Part shown: positions 18,097-25,823 of the stretch, one piece after another
Layout of the letters: each line of letters begins with the position of its first letter
How positions within the stretch are numbered: position 1 is the stretch's first letter
Source of the DNA: Parabacteroides sp.
GTDB taxonomy: Bacteria; Bacteroidota; Bacteroidia; Bacteroidales; Tannerellaceae
DNA length: 57,672 nucleotides
Assembly: GCA_017937385.1 (NCBI GenBank)
Contig: JAGBDR010000077.1
Location: 1-57,672 of the forward strand
Direction of reading: 5' to 3'
Translations under genes and position numbers: made by a program
Notes under the pieces: generated by a model
Seen by the model: the letters and a program-made list of their open reading frames with translations, nothing else
What the model was told of the DNA's origin: nothing
Database searches by the model: none

Positions 18097-19494
18097 TTAT
18101 TTTATTTGAGAAGATACCTTTTTCGTCGTGATCAGGATTACACCTCCGTTCGCTTTCTGTCCATACGCTTTGATGGCGTTCTCGTCTTTCATGACCGTTA
18201 TCGACTTGATTTCATTCGTATTGACCTGACTCAGATCCCCCGCACATTCAACACCGTCAATTATGACAAGCGGGTCCGGCTTGGAATAGCGGACACTCGG
18301 AATGGAAGAATGCCTTTTGTTCGATTGAAAATCCAGCGTCCTGGGGAACAACGTATCCCGTCTGACAATATCAAACACCTTTCCATCCTGTAGCTTCGTC
18401 GAGCCATGACCGACAACAACCACCTCCCCATGAGGCTCCAAGTTGACCGCCATCTCGATTTTCGGTTTATCCTTGCGTGCCGGCTTTTTGTCCGCCGGTT
18501 TCTGTTCTGTCAATTTTTGATCCGCACTCTTTTTGTCTTGTTGATACACAAGGGATTCTGGGAGTTCTACATCCGCAATCATTTCCAACTGCCGGGAGAT
18601 CTCAGGACGGGCGAATGCGACGACGGTTACGGCCGCAAGTGGAAGTACATAAAGGAACTTCAGGCGGGCCCAAGGGTTTGATTTCTGTTTTAACATCATG
18701 GTAATCCGATTTTTAAGTTTACTATGGTTGAAGCTGTTTGCCATAGAGGTGAAACGCTGGCTTCCAACAGCTTTCTTAATCAACAGCAATTGATAATGAC
18801 GGGCATCCACGCCATGCGCGATCACCTGTTCATCGGCCTCATACTCATGCACATTTTGCAATTCCTGTTTGAGCAGCCAGGCTGCGGGATTGAACCAATG
18901 CAGGACGGTGCAACATCCCGCCAACCACATATCCAGAGAATGGCAAGCCTTGATATGCGCCCGTTCGTGTGCCAGGATTTCCGCTCCACTCTCCTCCATG
19001 TCGATACGGGAAATGACTACATATTTCATCCAGCTGAACGGCGGGTTCGTCCGTTCGGTCACGACAAGCCGCGTCCCGTCCTCCAACACAGTCACCTCTC
19101 CCGCATGAATCAGCCGGACGATCTGCCAGACGGAATAGAGAAACCGCCCCGTAAAAAAGAGGCATCCGCCGATATAGGCCGCAAACAGGATCATCAACCC
19201 CAGCGGAAAGTCTCCCGCTTCCGTCTCCCCGACAGGTGCGTCTGCCATTTGCAACAATTGCTCCATGTCGAACATCGCACGCTGCACGAGAGTCGGCTCC
19301 TCTGTCGTAAACCGCACAAAAGGAATCGTTACCGAAAAAGCAATCACGCTGAGGAGCGCCATCCGGTTGAAACGATGGAACGTGTCCCGGCTCAAAAACA
19401 GGCGGTAAAACAAGTAAAACACGGCCAGGCAACAAGTTGATTTCATTATGAAGACTAAAAATGTTCCCACGGTAAAAAAATAAGAATTAAACAA
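18097..19494 (-). CDS. BlaR1/MecR1-type M56 membrane metallopeptidase with TonB-plug-like tail
   Basis: The N-terminus has transmembrane helices at ~10-30, ~35-55 and ~95-120. The cytoplasmic zinc site HERAH (His176-His180) and the downstream Glu in HEYEADEQ match M56 peptidases, which cleave the BlaI-type repressor on signal. A further transmembrane segment (LYVLPLAAVTVVAFA) leads to a Lys/Pro linker and a C-terminal domain ending PLVIIDGVECAG...ITVMKDENAIKAYG...GGVILITTKK, a TonB receptor plug-like domain in place of the penicillin-binding sensor of BlaR1. The gene lies 5 bases after blaI. I expect it to sense an envelope signal; the ligand is unknown. Confidence 0.88.
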   Translation of the reverse strand: MFNSYFFTVGTFLVFIMKSTCCLAVFYLFYRLFLSRDTFHRFNRMALLSVIAFSVTIPFVRFTTEEPTLVQRAMFDMEQLLQMADAPVGETEAGDFPLGLMILFAAYIGGCLFFTGRFLYSVWQIVRLIHAGEVTVLEDGTRLVVTERTNPPFSWMKYVVISRIDMEESGAEILAHERAHIKACHSLDMWLAGCCTVLHWFNPAAWLLKQELQNVHEYEADEQVIAHGVDARHYQLLLIKKAVGSQRFTSMANSFNHSKLKNRITMMLKQKSNPWARLKFLYVLPLAAVTVVAFARPEISRQLEMIADVELPESLVYQQDKKSADQKLTEQKPADKKPARKDKPKIEMAVNLEPHGEVVVVGHGSTKLQDGKVFDIVRRDTLFPRTLDFQSNKRHSSIPSVRYSKPDPLVIIDGVECAGDLSQVNTNEIKSITVMKDENAIKAYGQKANGGVILITTKKVSSQIK

Positions 19495-19499
19495 TCAAG

Positions 19500-19874
19500 T
19501 TACAAAGCCCCATTGTCAATCGCCTTTATCAGGTCTTTCAGCTCATCCACCGAAATCTCCTCTTCTTTCACCAAGGAGGAGATAACACCGAGGTAGGAAT
19601 TGTTGAAATACTTAGCGACAACGTTCTTCAACGTAGTCCGGCTATAATCGGCTTCCGTCACGATCGCATAATACTGGTAGGTATTGCCAAACGTATGATG
19701 CGCCAGGAAGCCTTTCTCTTCCAATCCACGTACAATCGTGGAAAGGGTATTGAAATGAGGCTTCGGCTCGTCATAAAATTCAAGCAATTGCTTAACGAAC
19801 AAAGGACCTTTCGTCCAGAAATACCCCATAATTTCTTCTTCTCTTGTAGTCAGTCGTTTCATGCTGTTTTTCAT
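19500..19874 (-). CDS. BlaI/MecI/CopY family repressor
   Basis: This 124-residue winged-helix repressor (RLTTREEEIMGYFWTKGPLFV, then HFNTLSTIVRGLEEKGFL as recognition helix) has a C-terminal dimerisation tail. BlaI proteins bind TACA- or TAGT-type palindromes and are inactivated by proteolysis by the BlaR1-like partner encoded 5 bases downstream. The promoter -7 box ends only 8 bases before the first ATG, so the start may instead be the second Met (19862, giving 120 aa). Palindromic and phased repeats over the promoter (19902-19960) are the likely operators, which means autoregulation. Confidence 0.92.
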   Translation of the reverse strand: MKNSMKRLTTREEEIMGYFWTKGPLFVKQLLEFYDEPKPHFNTLSTIVRGLEEKGFLAHHTFGNTYQYYAIVTEADYSRTTLKNVVAKYFNNSYLGVISSLVKEEEISVDELKDLIKAIDNGAL

Positions 19875-19882
19875 TTGTCCGG

Positions 19883-19960
19883 CAAATATAACTAAAAAAA
19901 ATAGTTCGCAAACTATTTCGGTTCGTTTTTAAACTATTTCGATTCGTTTTTAAACTATCG
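19883..19960 (-). promoter_or_regulatory. blaI promoter with operator palindrome and 21-bp phased repeats
   Basis: On the minus strand TATATTTG (19883-19890) is a perfect -7 box and TTTG (19909-19912) a -33 box with an 18-bp spacer. The palindrome TAGTTCGCAAACTA (19902-19915) covers the -33 box. Upstream, AAACTAT repeats at 19910, 19931 and 19952, exactly 21 bp apart, with the intervening TTCG-TTCGTTTTT also repeated. This looks like an array of BlaI-type operators on one face of the helix. Confidence 0.7.
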
Positions 19961-20489
19961 ATAGTAGTTAGTGGAGTATTATGACATGGGGGACAGTGTA
20001 GCTGCGATGGATTTGTTGTATTCGACGTTGAATAAGGATTGCCTATAGGCTTATTGTCATTTTCTTCTCAAACCCCATTGGTCCAAATCGAAACTACTCT
20101 GCCATCTAATTTGATTTTATACCCCATATATTCCAAATTACACTATAGGGTAATATTTTTTAAGAAACAGAAGATTTGATAATGGTTTGTTTTTCAGCCA
20201 TATAAGAAATACCCTACTTTTTTGGGGGGGATATTGTATATTTGTGGTCTTGCATTTGTGGAAGAGGGTAAAGATTTTTTTTGGGCATAAAAAGAGGCTG
20301 TGTCGCAAATTATCATTTACTCTACCACAGCCACAATCCATGTAATAACGATAGCATCACGCCCTACAGCTACCTCAGAGATCCACCAAAGAAACTGATA
20401 ATGAAACAAAGTTAGGCATATTCTCCTTCCCCCCCAAAAAAAATTGGATTCGGAGAATTTGCAATAGATATTATACCTTATATACTTTG
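19961..20489. other. Intergenic region with dispersed-repeat copy and hairpin
   Basis: This 529-base gap has no convincing gene. 20073-20170 is a copy (minus orientation) of a ~100-bp repeat also found at 46455-46555. A degenerate terminator-like hairpin (GGCTGTG 20296-20302 / CACAGCC 20326-20332) is related in sequence to the one at 26286-26330. A 25-codon open stretch near 19972 (EYYDMGDSVAAMDLLYS) may be a gene remnant but is unidentified. Confidence 0.5.
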
Positions 20490-21788
20490 CTATGGACAAA
20501 AAAACTTTTTCGAATAATTTTTACTTTTTACTATGTATATTCCAGGTAGTCCTACTCGAATCTCCATATTTCCTGCATTTACAATCTTTCTATCCACCAA
20601 TCTTCCAGACAGATCATAAACAAATACCTCTGTTTCCGGCCCATTATTTACTATTAATATATTTCTATCCTTTACCCGAACATCTAAATACTTATTATTC
20701 GTCACAATTTCATTAGATGTGTAATCTGAATAAGACTTCCATATCGGATAATATTGACCATTATCAAAAATCTTATCTTCAAGAACATATAAAGTGTCTC
20801 CTTCTAACACTTGTGCCCAAATTTGTTCCGTATCATCAAACAAATAACCGGTATATTTATCACACCTTATATCTACTCCGGGTTTTAACTTAAATCCAAC
20901 ATCTTTCATTATTCCCAATGAAACCTTCCCCAAATGATTAACAGCTCTGTTATCCCTCCAACTATACGCATAGAATTTATCGTCTGTCTTCCAAAACGCA
21001 TTCGAAAAATGCCCAACATATAATTGTATCGGTTGCCCCCCATTTGCCATCATTGCATTTTCTCCAGAATAGAAATGCGTAACAAGCCCAAGATCATCAG
21101 AAGGATACCTATAATAACCAGGTTTATATTCATATGGCTCGTCTGATATCCACGAATAAGGATATACCTTATGATCCCGCTCATTCCAAAATACACTATG
21201 GAATATTTCATGTGCTATCACTTCTGCAAGATACAAACCTTCATACAGTTCCCCATCTTCCAATGTATAATGTACATTCTCATTTTTTTCAATATCTACA
21301 TCTATAATCAAACCAGCCCAAGTAGATGACTTCCCTTCTTGTACACCTTTTAATCTTCCAGAATAACAATATGCCGTTCCTCCACAATTTTTATAATTTA
21401 TAAAAACAGGAAAAGTATAAGGTATTTCAACATCCTTTTGATACATTCGTGCAACAAGGCGAAGACATTCCTCAAATTTAGGGTTTTCAGGAGCTCTATA
21501 ATAACGATCTTTATCCTCTTGTTTCGCGAAAACGCCGTTTTCATCTCCTATAAAAAATATAAAATTGCCTTCTTGTACTACTTTATAGACATTATACGGA
21601 TTTAGTCCTTTTAGATCTAAACGCCTATTCGTTTGAATGTCAAACCTACTCCTGATAACTCTATCAAAAACATCAGCATAATCGTAATCAGGAGGTAAAA
21701 CCTGTGAATTAACATTGCTTACAACAAGCAAGCACAAAATAATTATTGCAATTACCTTTTTTATCAAATACTTATCTGTTTTATTCAT
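20490..21788 (-). CDS. T9SS-sorted zinc-metalloprotease-like protein
   Basis: A signal peptide (IAIIILCLLVVSNVNSQ, cleavage ~30) precedes a domain with HEIFH (His193-His197) followed by SVFWNERDH, so a gluzincin/metzincin-like HExxH zinc site with a candidate third His is present. The C-terminal ~75 residues are a T9SS sorting domain (VFVYDLSGRLVDRKI...GLPGIYIVKS). I chose the ATG at 21788, which directly starts the signal peptide (432 aa); another ATG lies 12 codons upstream. The protein should be secreted or surface-anchored. I cannot assign a peptidase family. It follows the GIY-YIG-like gene closely and is A+T rich, hence probably acquired. Confidence 0.7.
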   Translation of the reverse strand: MNKTDKYLIKKVIAIIILCLLVVSNVNSQVLPPDYDYADVFDRVIRSRFDIQTNRRLDLKGLNPYNVYKVVQEGNFIFFIGDENGVFAKQEDKDRYYRAPENPKFEECLRLVARMYQKDVEIPYTFPVFINYKNCGGTAYCYSGRLKGVQEGKSSTWAGLIIDVDIEKNENVHYTLEDGELYEGLYLAEVIAHEIFHSVFWNERDHKVYPYSWISDEPYEYKPGYYRYPSDDLGLVTHFYSGENAMMANGGQPIQLYVGHFSNAFWKTDDKFYAYSWRDNRAVNHLGKVSLGIMKDVGFKLKPGVDIRCDKYTGYLFDDTEQIWAQVLEGDTLYVLEDKIFDNGQYYPIWKSYSDYTSNEIVTNNKYLDVRVKDRNILIVNNGPETEVFVYDLSGRLVDRKIVNAGNMEIRVGLPGIYIVKSKNYSKKFFCP

Positions 21789-21826
21789 AACAATCACTTT
21801 CTTATCAGTAGTAAAACAATTCATAA

Positions 21827-22417
21827 TTAGCTATTTTCCCCGTTTCTATTCAAAACAACCTTATAATCGTACTGACTTTTTTTACAGGCATCTATAATTG
21901 CACTTTCAACTTTCTTGAAATCACAATTCAACAGTTCCGTCGCCACCTGCATTTTCCCGTCATGAAAGTAGTCTAATTGATAAGAATACGAACATAATCT
22001 CATTTTTACAAGTTCTTCTATTTTTCCCGCACATTTACTTTTTACAGCAAACTTAATCTTCCAATCATTTAAATCAGCATAATAAGTTCTATTAAGAGAT
22101 TCTTCTCTAATTCTAATGTCATGTGTAAAACCTATTTTACATAAATTCTTTCTTTCACTAACAGCCACATATATAAATCCCTCTTCATTTGACCGTTGAG
22201 AGAATCTTAAATAAGCTGTATTACATTGCGGACAATGCCCTGAACGAGTCCTCATCGTATGACCATTTTTACATGGTTTTGTATTATACGCAATTAATTT
22301 ATTAGTTCTTTTCATTATAGGATAATACATCGACTGTGTCATCCCTAAAGCATCGAATGTATCTTCCTTCGACAAACCTTGGGAATGTAGGAAAAGCAAT
22401 TGTTCTTTGGTTAGCAT
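21827..22417 (-). CDS. HTH, zinc-ribbon and GIY-YIG/T5orf172-like protein
   Basis: The N-terminus (~1-35) resembles a helix-turn-helix (SKEDTFDALGMTQSMYYPIM). A treble-clef zinc ribbon follows (CKNGHTMRTRSGHCPQC, ~49-65), then a T5orf172-type GIY-YIG-like domain (~80-185) starting GFIYVAVSERKNLCKIGFTH with a following RIREESLN helix. Such domains occur in phage and mobile-element proteins and may be DNA nucleases; the catalytic Arg/Glu set is only partly recognisable. Zinc ribbons of this kind bind DNA or RNA. It lies 47 bases downstream of a candidate structured RNA and just upstream of the secreted metalloprotease-like gene. Confidence 0.65.
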   Translation of the reverse strand: MLTKEQLLFLHSQGLSKEDTFDALGMTQSMYYPIMKRTNKLIAYNTKPCKNGHTMRTRSGHCPQCNTAYLRFSQRSNEEGFIYVAVSERKNLCKIGFTHDIRIREESLNRTYYADLNDWKIKFAVKSKCAGKIEELVKMRLCSYSYQLDYFHDGKMQVATELLNCDFKKVESAIIDACKKSQYDYKVVLNRNGENS

Positions 22418-22463
22418 ATTATTCTTCTTTTATATTCCTGTCCTCCCGGAAAGATTATCAAAT

Positions 22464-22691
22464 AAAAAAGCGTGAGGACCATCGTCTACTACTGTACTGA
22501 GGCTCTCGACTGCCCACTAACCAATAATAGAAAATAGTCCCACGCTTTATGCACGTATATAGTCTACCCATCAACAGGCAGATATATAACAACACAAGCG
22601 TAGGAAGCCATTTTGCTATTATCTTGGTTAGTTGAAATTGTCGAGATTTCAGTACAAGATAATATCGAAACGCTTCTACGTTATTTTCAAT
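22464..22691 (-). ncRNA. Candidate structured non-coding RNA (~228 nt)
   Basis: On the minus strand a perfect -7 box (22698-22705) is followed by ~225 bases with nested stems and then a terminator. The visible stems, from 5' to 3', are as follows. GTAGAAGC/GCTTCCTAC encloses ATTATCTTG/CAAGATAAT. TATCTGCCT/GGGTAGACTATA follows. AAAGCGTGGGAC (22537-22548) then pairs with GTCCTCACGCTTT (22467-22479), with CTATTA/TAGTAG inside, ending in six T. There is no convincing codon structure. Housekeeping RNAs were considered: RNase P, SRP and tmRNA signatures are absent; 6S RNA cannot be excluded. Confidence 0.6.
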
Positions 22692-22697
22692 ACGTTG

Positions 22698-22727
22698 CAA
22701 ATATAGGGATTTTTTCGCTTTTGCAAT
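22698..22727 (-). promoter_or_regulatory. Promoter of the candidate RNA
   Basis: TATATTTG (22698-22705) matches TAnnTTTG exactly; ATTG (22724-22727) stands 18 bp upstream, the same spacing as in the blaI promoter. Confidence 0.6.
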
Positions 22728-22743
22728 TGTTATCCATAAAAAT

Positions 22744-22817
22744 ATAACCATATCCGCCGGAAAATATCACGATATTTCTTCGGAAATACAGCAATATCTT
22801 CAGGCAGATATGGTTAT
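22744..22817 (-). terminator. Terminator-like inverted repeat after the DUF3987 gene
   Basis: ATAACCATATC (22744-22754) pairs exactly with GATATGGTTAT (22807-22817), with AAATATC/GATATTT nested inside. On the minus strand it is followed by TATATTTTTATGG. It separates the primase-like gene from the RNA promoter. Confidence 0.6.
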
Positions 22818-22902
22818 TGACGACTCCCCCCTCTCAAATTAAGGATTCTCGTAGGAGAGAGACAAATGGACAAATGGACAACCTCCTAATATAAAAGGAA
22901 AA

Positions 22903-24966
22903 TTATGCGCCCGTTTTGTCCTGAGATTCATTCTGGAGGCATTCCGTTTTTTGGTAACGTTGCAAATGCTTTTTCAACACGCCGCGCTTTACCCACTTTT
23001 TCAACGCGCGTTGGGCGGTCTTCGGACTAACCCCTTCGACTGCTTCGAAAAGTTTTGACACATCTTTGAAAGCGAACTCGCAAGGGAGTTTCTTATAAAG
23101 GTGTGCATACTCCAATTCTGAGCCCACGCCCCCGCTTTTCACTTCGGGCAACAGGGTCAACAAACGGATATTTTGCTGGATCAGATAGTCGCCCCATGTG
23201 ATGACCAACCGTATGATATCGTCGGGGATGTCATACCGCCCACTGGGTTTATCCTCCTTGAAGAAGGCAAATACAGTCAATGCCATAGCCATCCGGACAG
23301 CTATCTCCGGATATCTTCTAATGGAACTTGTCAAAGCATCCCCCAAAAACTTGGCATATCTCTGTTCTGCAGGGATTATGAAATCATCCACAAGGCGTGC
23401 GCTTTCACGTGTCAGCCGCAGGCGGAACTCATGGGTGCTGGCATATTGGGCAAATGTCAGCGCACGGCCTTCGACAGCTTTCTTTCGATCATAATGGTCA
23501 TCAGCCTTGCCGCAGTAGCTTTCCAAAAGTATATAAGGGCTCTCGGGCAAGAAAATAGTGGCGAAACGGCTGACCAAACCGTCTTCCTTGTTGCCAAAGA
23601 AACGTTGTGCTTGTGCCGGTGTCCCTGCGATCAGCAATGCTCCCTTAGGAAATGATACACTCACATCCCCTCGGGAAAGCGTATGTGAACCGACCGGTTC
23701 GTTCCCAAACAAAGCACGGAGAGTGGGCGACAACGACATATCTTTCAAGTTCAGCGTGAAATCCATCTCCGAAGCATACAACAGCACGGGTATGGAATTA
23801 TTTATCGCAAGCTGTTTAATCAACTTGTTTTGGGATATGTTGGGCGACAAGGCGATTCGAGCAATCTCGACATCTTCCGGTTCGGAACCACAACCACAAT
23901 CCTCCGATTCGCACTCTTTCATACATTTCTTCCACTCTTTCTTTTCATCCTCTCTTTTCCTCTGCTCCGCGCGTGACCTACTTTCAACAGTGTCGGCATA
24001 GACTTTAAAAATCTCATGCGCTTTGTCGATGCAGCTCTTCCCCGAAGCGGCTTCACCTATGACATTCATAAATATATGAGGATAGATTATCTTTTCCCTA
24101 TACACACATTCCACCTTTCCCATCATGGCTCCACAAGCGGTCAGCAACCCCATCACCGACGTGAAACGCACTTCTTGGGTAGCCAAGGGATCCACCACGT
24201 AATCAAAAAAGCCATCGGGGATATACGGGCGCAAAGCCTCCGCATCCGGACAAGGAGCATTCAACAGTTCCTCTTCATCCCAATCTTCTTCTTCCGGATC
24301 TTCATCGATGTTTTTTGCTTTATGTCCTTTTGTCCATTTGTCCATTTTCGCAGAGGATTTTTTTTGCTTTATCCCATGATCCGAGGCATAACGGGCATAT
24401 ACGTCGTCAACGGTTTCGTTTATCTCCCTGTCATCAAAATCGGGTTCTGCATGTTTACTGCAAACCCACTCCTTCACAAGTTCTTTGTCAAAACCATTTT
24501 GGTTACAACACGTTGCCAACGGAACCAACGTATTGTGGCGATTGCCACGAACCCAATTCAAATTGCTATCAGCTTCAGCCAAATATCGGCTGACTCTTTC
24601 ACTTTCTGTCATCTCATTATCAATATTAAAATTTGAATAATCATTTTGCTTCAGCCACAAGGCTCCGGATAGATCCAAAGCTATCGCATCCGGGTTATAA
24701 TAGCCATCGGGATCATAACTCAAAACCATCAGCCGGGTAATGTCCTTACAAGCCGAGTCCGCTTTCACGCCCAAGGCATATTCAAAGTAATCCATGCAGG
24801 ATTGGTATGCGGAAGAGAAATCCAGCTTGCACACAGGGCTATATTTAACCAGTAGATGTACCCCTTTTCCACTCAAGCTTTTGCAAGCCATGACAACACA
24901 GGCTATTTGTTTCGCTTTATCAATAAGATCCTCTATACCATCCATATGGTCAAAATCAAGCATCAT
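22903..24966 (-). CDS. DUF3987/BT4734-like primase-helicase, C-terminal part of a frameshifted gene
   Basis: The start of this frame (MMLDFDHMDG, conserved in the BT4734/VirE N-terminal primase-like domain) is really the middle of that domain, whose first part is in another frame at 24963-25265. A DUF3987 domain (~235-600) follows, with a Walker A-like GEAASGKS near residue 300 and an acidic/Cys insert (CESEDCGCGSEPED). A winged-helix-like tail ends the protein. Such proteins are common in Bacteroidales together with DUF4248 and an HU-like protein, both present here. Role: probably DNA replication or priming of mobile DNA; this is inference. A terminator-like repeat follows at 22744-22817. 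Confidence 0.8.
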   Translation of the reverse strand: MMLDFDHMDGIEDLIDKAKQIACVVMACKSLSGKGVHLLVKYSPVCKLDFSSAYQSCMDYFEYALGVKADSACKDITRLMVLSYDPDGYYNPDAIALDLSGALWLKQNDYSNFNIDNEMTESERVSRYLAEADSNLNWVRGNRHNTLVPLATCCNQNGFDKELVKEWVCSKHAEPDFDDREINETVDDVYARYASDHGIKQKKSSAKMDKWTKGHKAKNIDEDPEEEDWDEEELLNAPCPDAEALRPYIPDGFFDYVVDPLATQEVRFTSVMGLLTACGAMMGKVECVYREKIIYPHIFMNVIGEAASGKSCIDKAHEIFKVYADTVESRSRAEQRKREDEKKEWKKCMKECESEDCGCGSEPEDVEIARIALSPNISQNKLIKQLAINNSIPVLLYASEMDFTLNLKDMSLSPTLRALFGNEPVGSHTLSRGDVSVSFPKGALLIAGTPAQAQRFFGNKEDGLVSRFATIFLPESPYILLESYCGKADDHYDRKKAVEGRALTFAQYASTHEFRLRLTRESARLVDDFIIPAEQRYAKFLGDALTSSIRRYPEIAVRMAMALTVFAFFKEDKPSGRYDIPDDIIRLVITWGDYLIQQNIRLLTLLPEVKSGGVGSELEYAHLYKKLPCEFAFKDVSKLFEAVEGVSPKTAQRALKKWVKRGVLKKHLQRYQKTECLQNESQDKTGA

Positions 24967-25265
24967 AATACCGGAAACAGTATATTCTGAATCTTTTGTT
25001 CGCCTGCCGGGAAAAAAGCATGAGGGGTAATAGCCGGGATACCATATTCTTTCTTCCGTTGGTAATCCTTCAAATCTCCCTCTTCTAATGATACCCTTGC
25101 CTCTTCTGTAAGCGCCTTCAAATCAAGCGTCTTTCGGTTGATCACTTTTCTTCCTCTCTGTACAACAGTATACAGATCATCAATTGATATTTCCGCACAA
25201 TGTTCATACGCGTGCGCATGAGCGAAATAAGAAAAGGCAAAATCCATATAATTATTCATTGCCAT
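24963..25265 (-). CDS. N-terminal part of the frameshifted BT4734/VirE-DUF3987 gene
   Basis: This 100-residue frame carries the beginning of the BT4734/VirE N-terminal domain (LKDYQRKKEYGIPAITPHAFF). After PAGEQK it leaves the true frame and stops at 24963. Reading one base back at CAAAAG (near 24994-25000) gives DSEYTVSGIMMLDFDHMDG, continuing straight into the downstream frame, so the two make one gene of about 785 residues. The cause may be a real 1-bp deletion, a programmed -1 slip with tRNA-Lys (AAG to AAA), or an assembly error. It overlaps the DUF4248 gene by 14 bases. Confidence 0.7.
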   Translation of the reverse strand: MAMNNYMDFAFSYFAHAHAYEHCAEISIDDLYTVVQRGRKVINRKTLDLKALTEEARVSLEEGDLKDYQRKKEYGIPAITPHAFFPAGEQKIQNILFPVL

Positions 25266-25494
25266 TCATTTTAAAATTATTAATAATATCATCATCCGGT
25301 TCCCCCACATGGTCTATAATGCAGGCAACCTGTTTAGGTGTCAACACTTTCTGATAAGGTTTCCACCCCAGAAGCTCCAACTTGCGCCGGAGAGGTTCAA
25401 TACGCATCCAACTTGCCAATTTCTGCTGTGCAGTTTTTGGCTTGTCTGTTGGGAAGTAGGCCAACGCTAATTCTTTTATAATTAATGTTTTCAT
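25252..25494 (-). CDS. DUF4248 family small protein
   Basis: This 80-residue protein beginning MKTLIIKELALAYFP with the HTH-like RRKLELLGWKPYQKVLTPKQVA is typical of DUF4248, found almost only in Bacteroidales next to VirE/DUF3987 genes. I chose the internal ATG at 25494, which matches the family start; a longer frame adds 24 residues without family support. It probably binds DNA, but this is not established. It is first in the minus-strand pair with the primase-like gene and divergent from the HU-like gene. Confidence 0.8.
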   Translation of the reverse strand: MKTLIIKELALAYFPTDKPKTAQQKLASWMRIEPLRRKLELLGWKPYQKVLTPKQVACIIDHVGEPDDDIINNFKMNGNE

Positions 25495-25564
25495 ATTAAT
25501 GAAATTAAATATGCCGCAATATAGCCAATAAGAAATAAAACCTCTTTTTCTTTTGATTCTATCC

Positions 25565-25638
25565 AAACTCTTCGTGGCTTTTCATTTCTCTAACCCAGAC
25601 TTTTTTTTGAGTTTTTTAAAAATTTCAAACTCTTCGTG
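25565..25638. repeat. Pair of 12-bp direct repeats AAACTCTTCGTG
   Basis: AAACTCTTCGTG occurs at 25565-25576 and 25627-25638, 62 bp apart, each followed by a related CTNTTC, in the control region between the divergent DUF4248 and HU-like genes. They could be protein-binding sites. Confidence 0.5.
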
Positions 25639-25756
25639 TCTCTTCTTGGGTAATCCATTATATTTGTACTTTCCCTATTCTATTTTTTTAACAAAATAAT
25701 TATCCGATTAAGCGGGGAACATCCTTGTTGTTCCACACCAAGTTATTCTCTATCAA

Positions 25757-25764
25757 TATATTTG
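25757..25764 (+). promoter_or_regulatory. -7 box for the HU-like gene
   Basis: TATATTTG matches TAnnTTTG, 60 bases before the ATG. Another TATATTTG lies at 25659-25666. No clear -33 box is seen for either. Confidence 0.45.
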
Positions 25765-25823
25765 TATCATAATAAAAAGATATATATGTCTTTTGTCAAT
25801 GTTTCATTTAAATTGTTTAGGTT

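Noticed and set aside
20138-20341. 67-codon minus-strand frame
   Set aside because: It covers a terminator-like hairpin and part of the dispersed repeat, and it has no domain or promoter.
20216-20445. CTTTTTTGGGGGGG and CCCCCCCAAAAAAAA as possible inverted ends of an insertion sequence
   Set aside because: They are homopolymer runs with no similarity beyond them, no transposase between them and no target duplication.
22464-22691. RNase P, SRP RNA or tmRNA
   Set aside because: The conserved cores of those RNAs are not present; 6S RNA remains possible and is kept as the main alternative.
22458-22751. 97-codon frame over the candidate RNA
   Set aside because: Start and stop lie in promoter and terminator sequences, and codon use follows the stems; RNA structure explains the region better.
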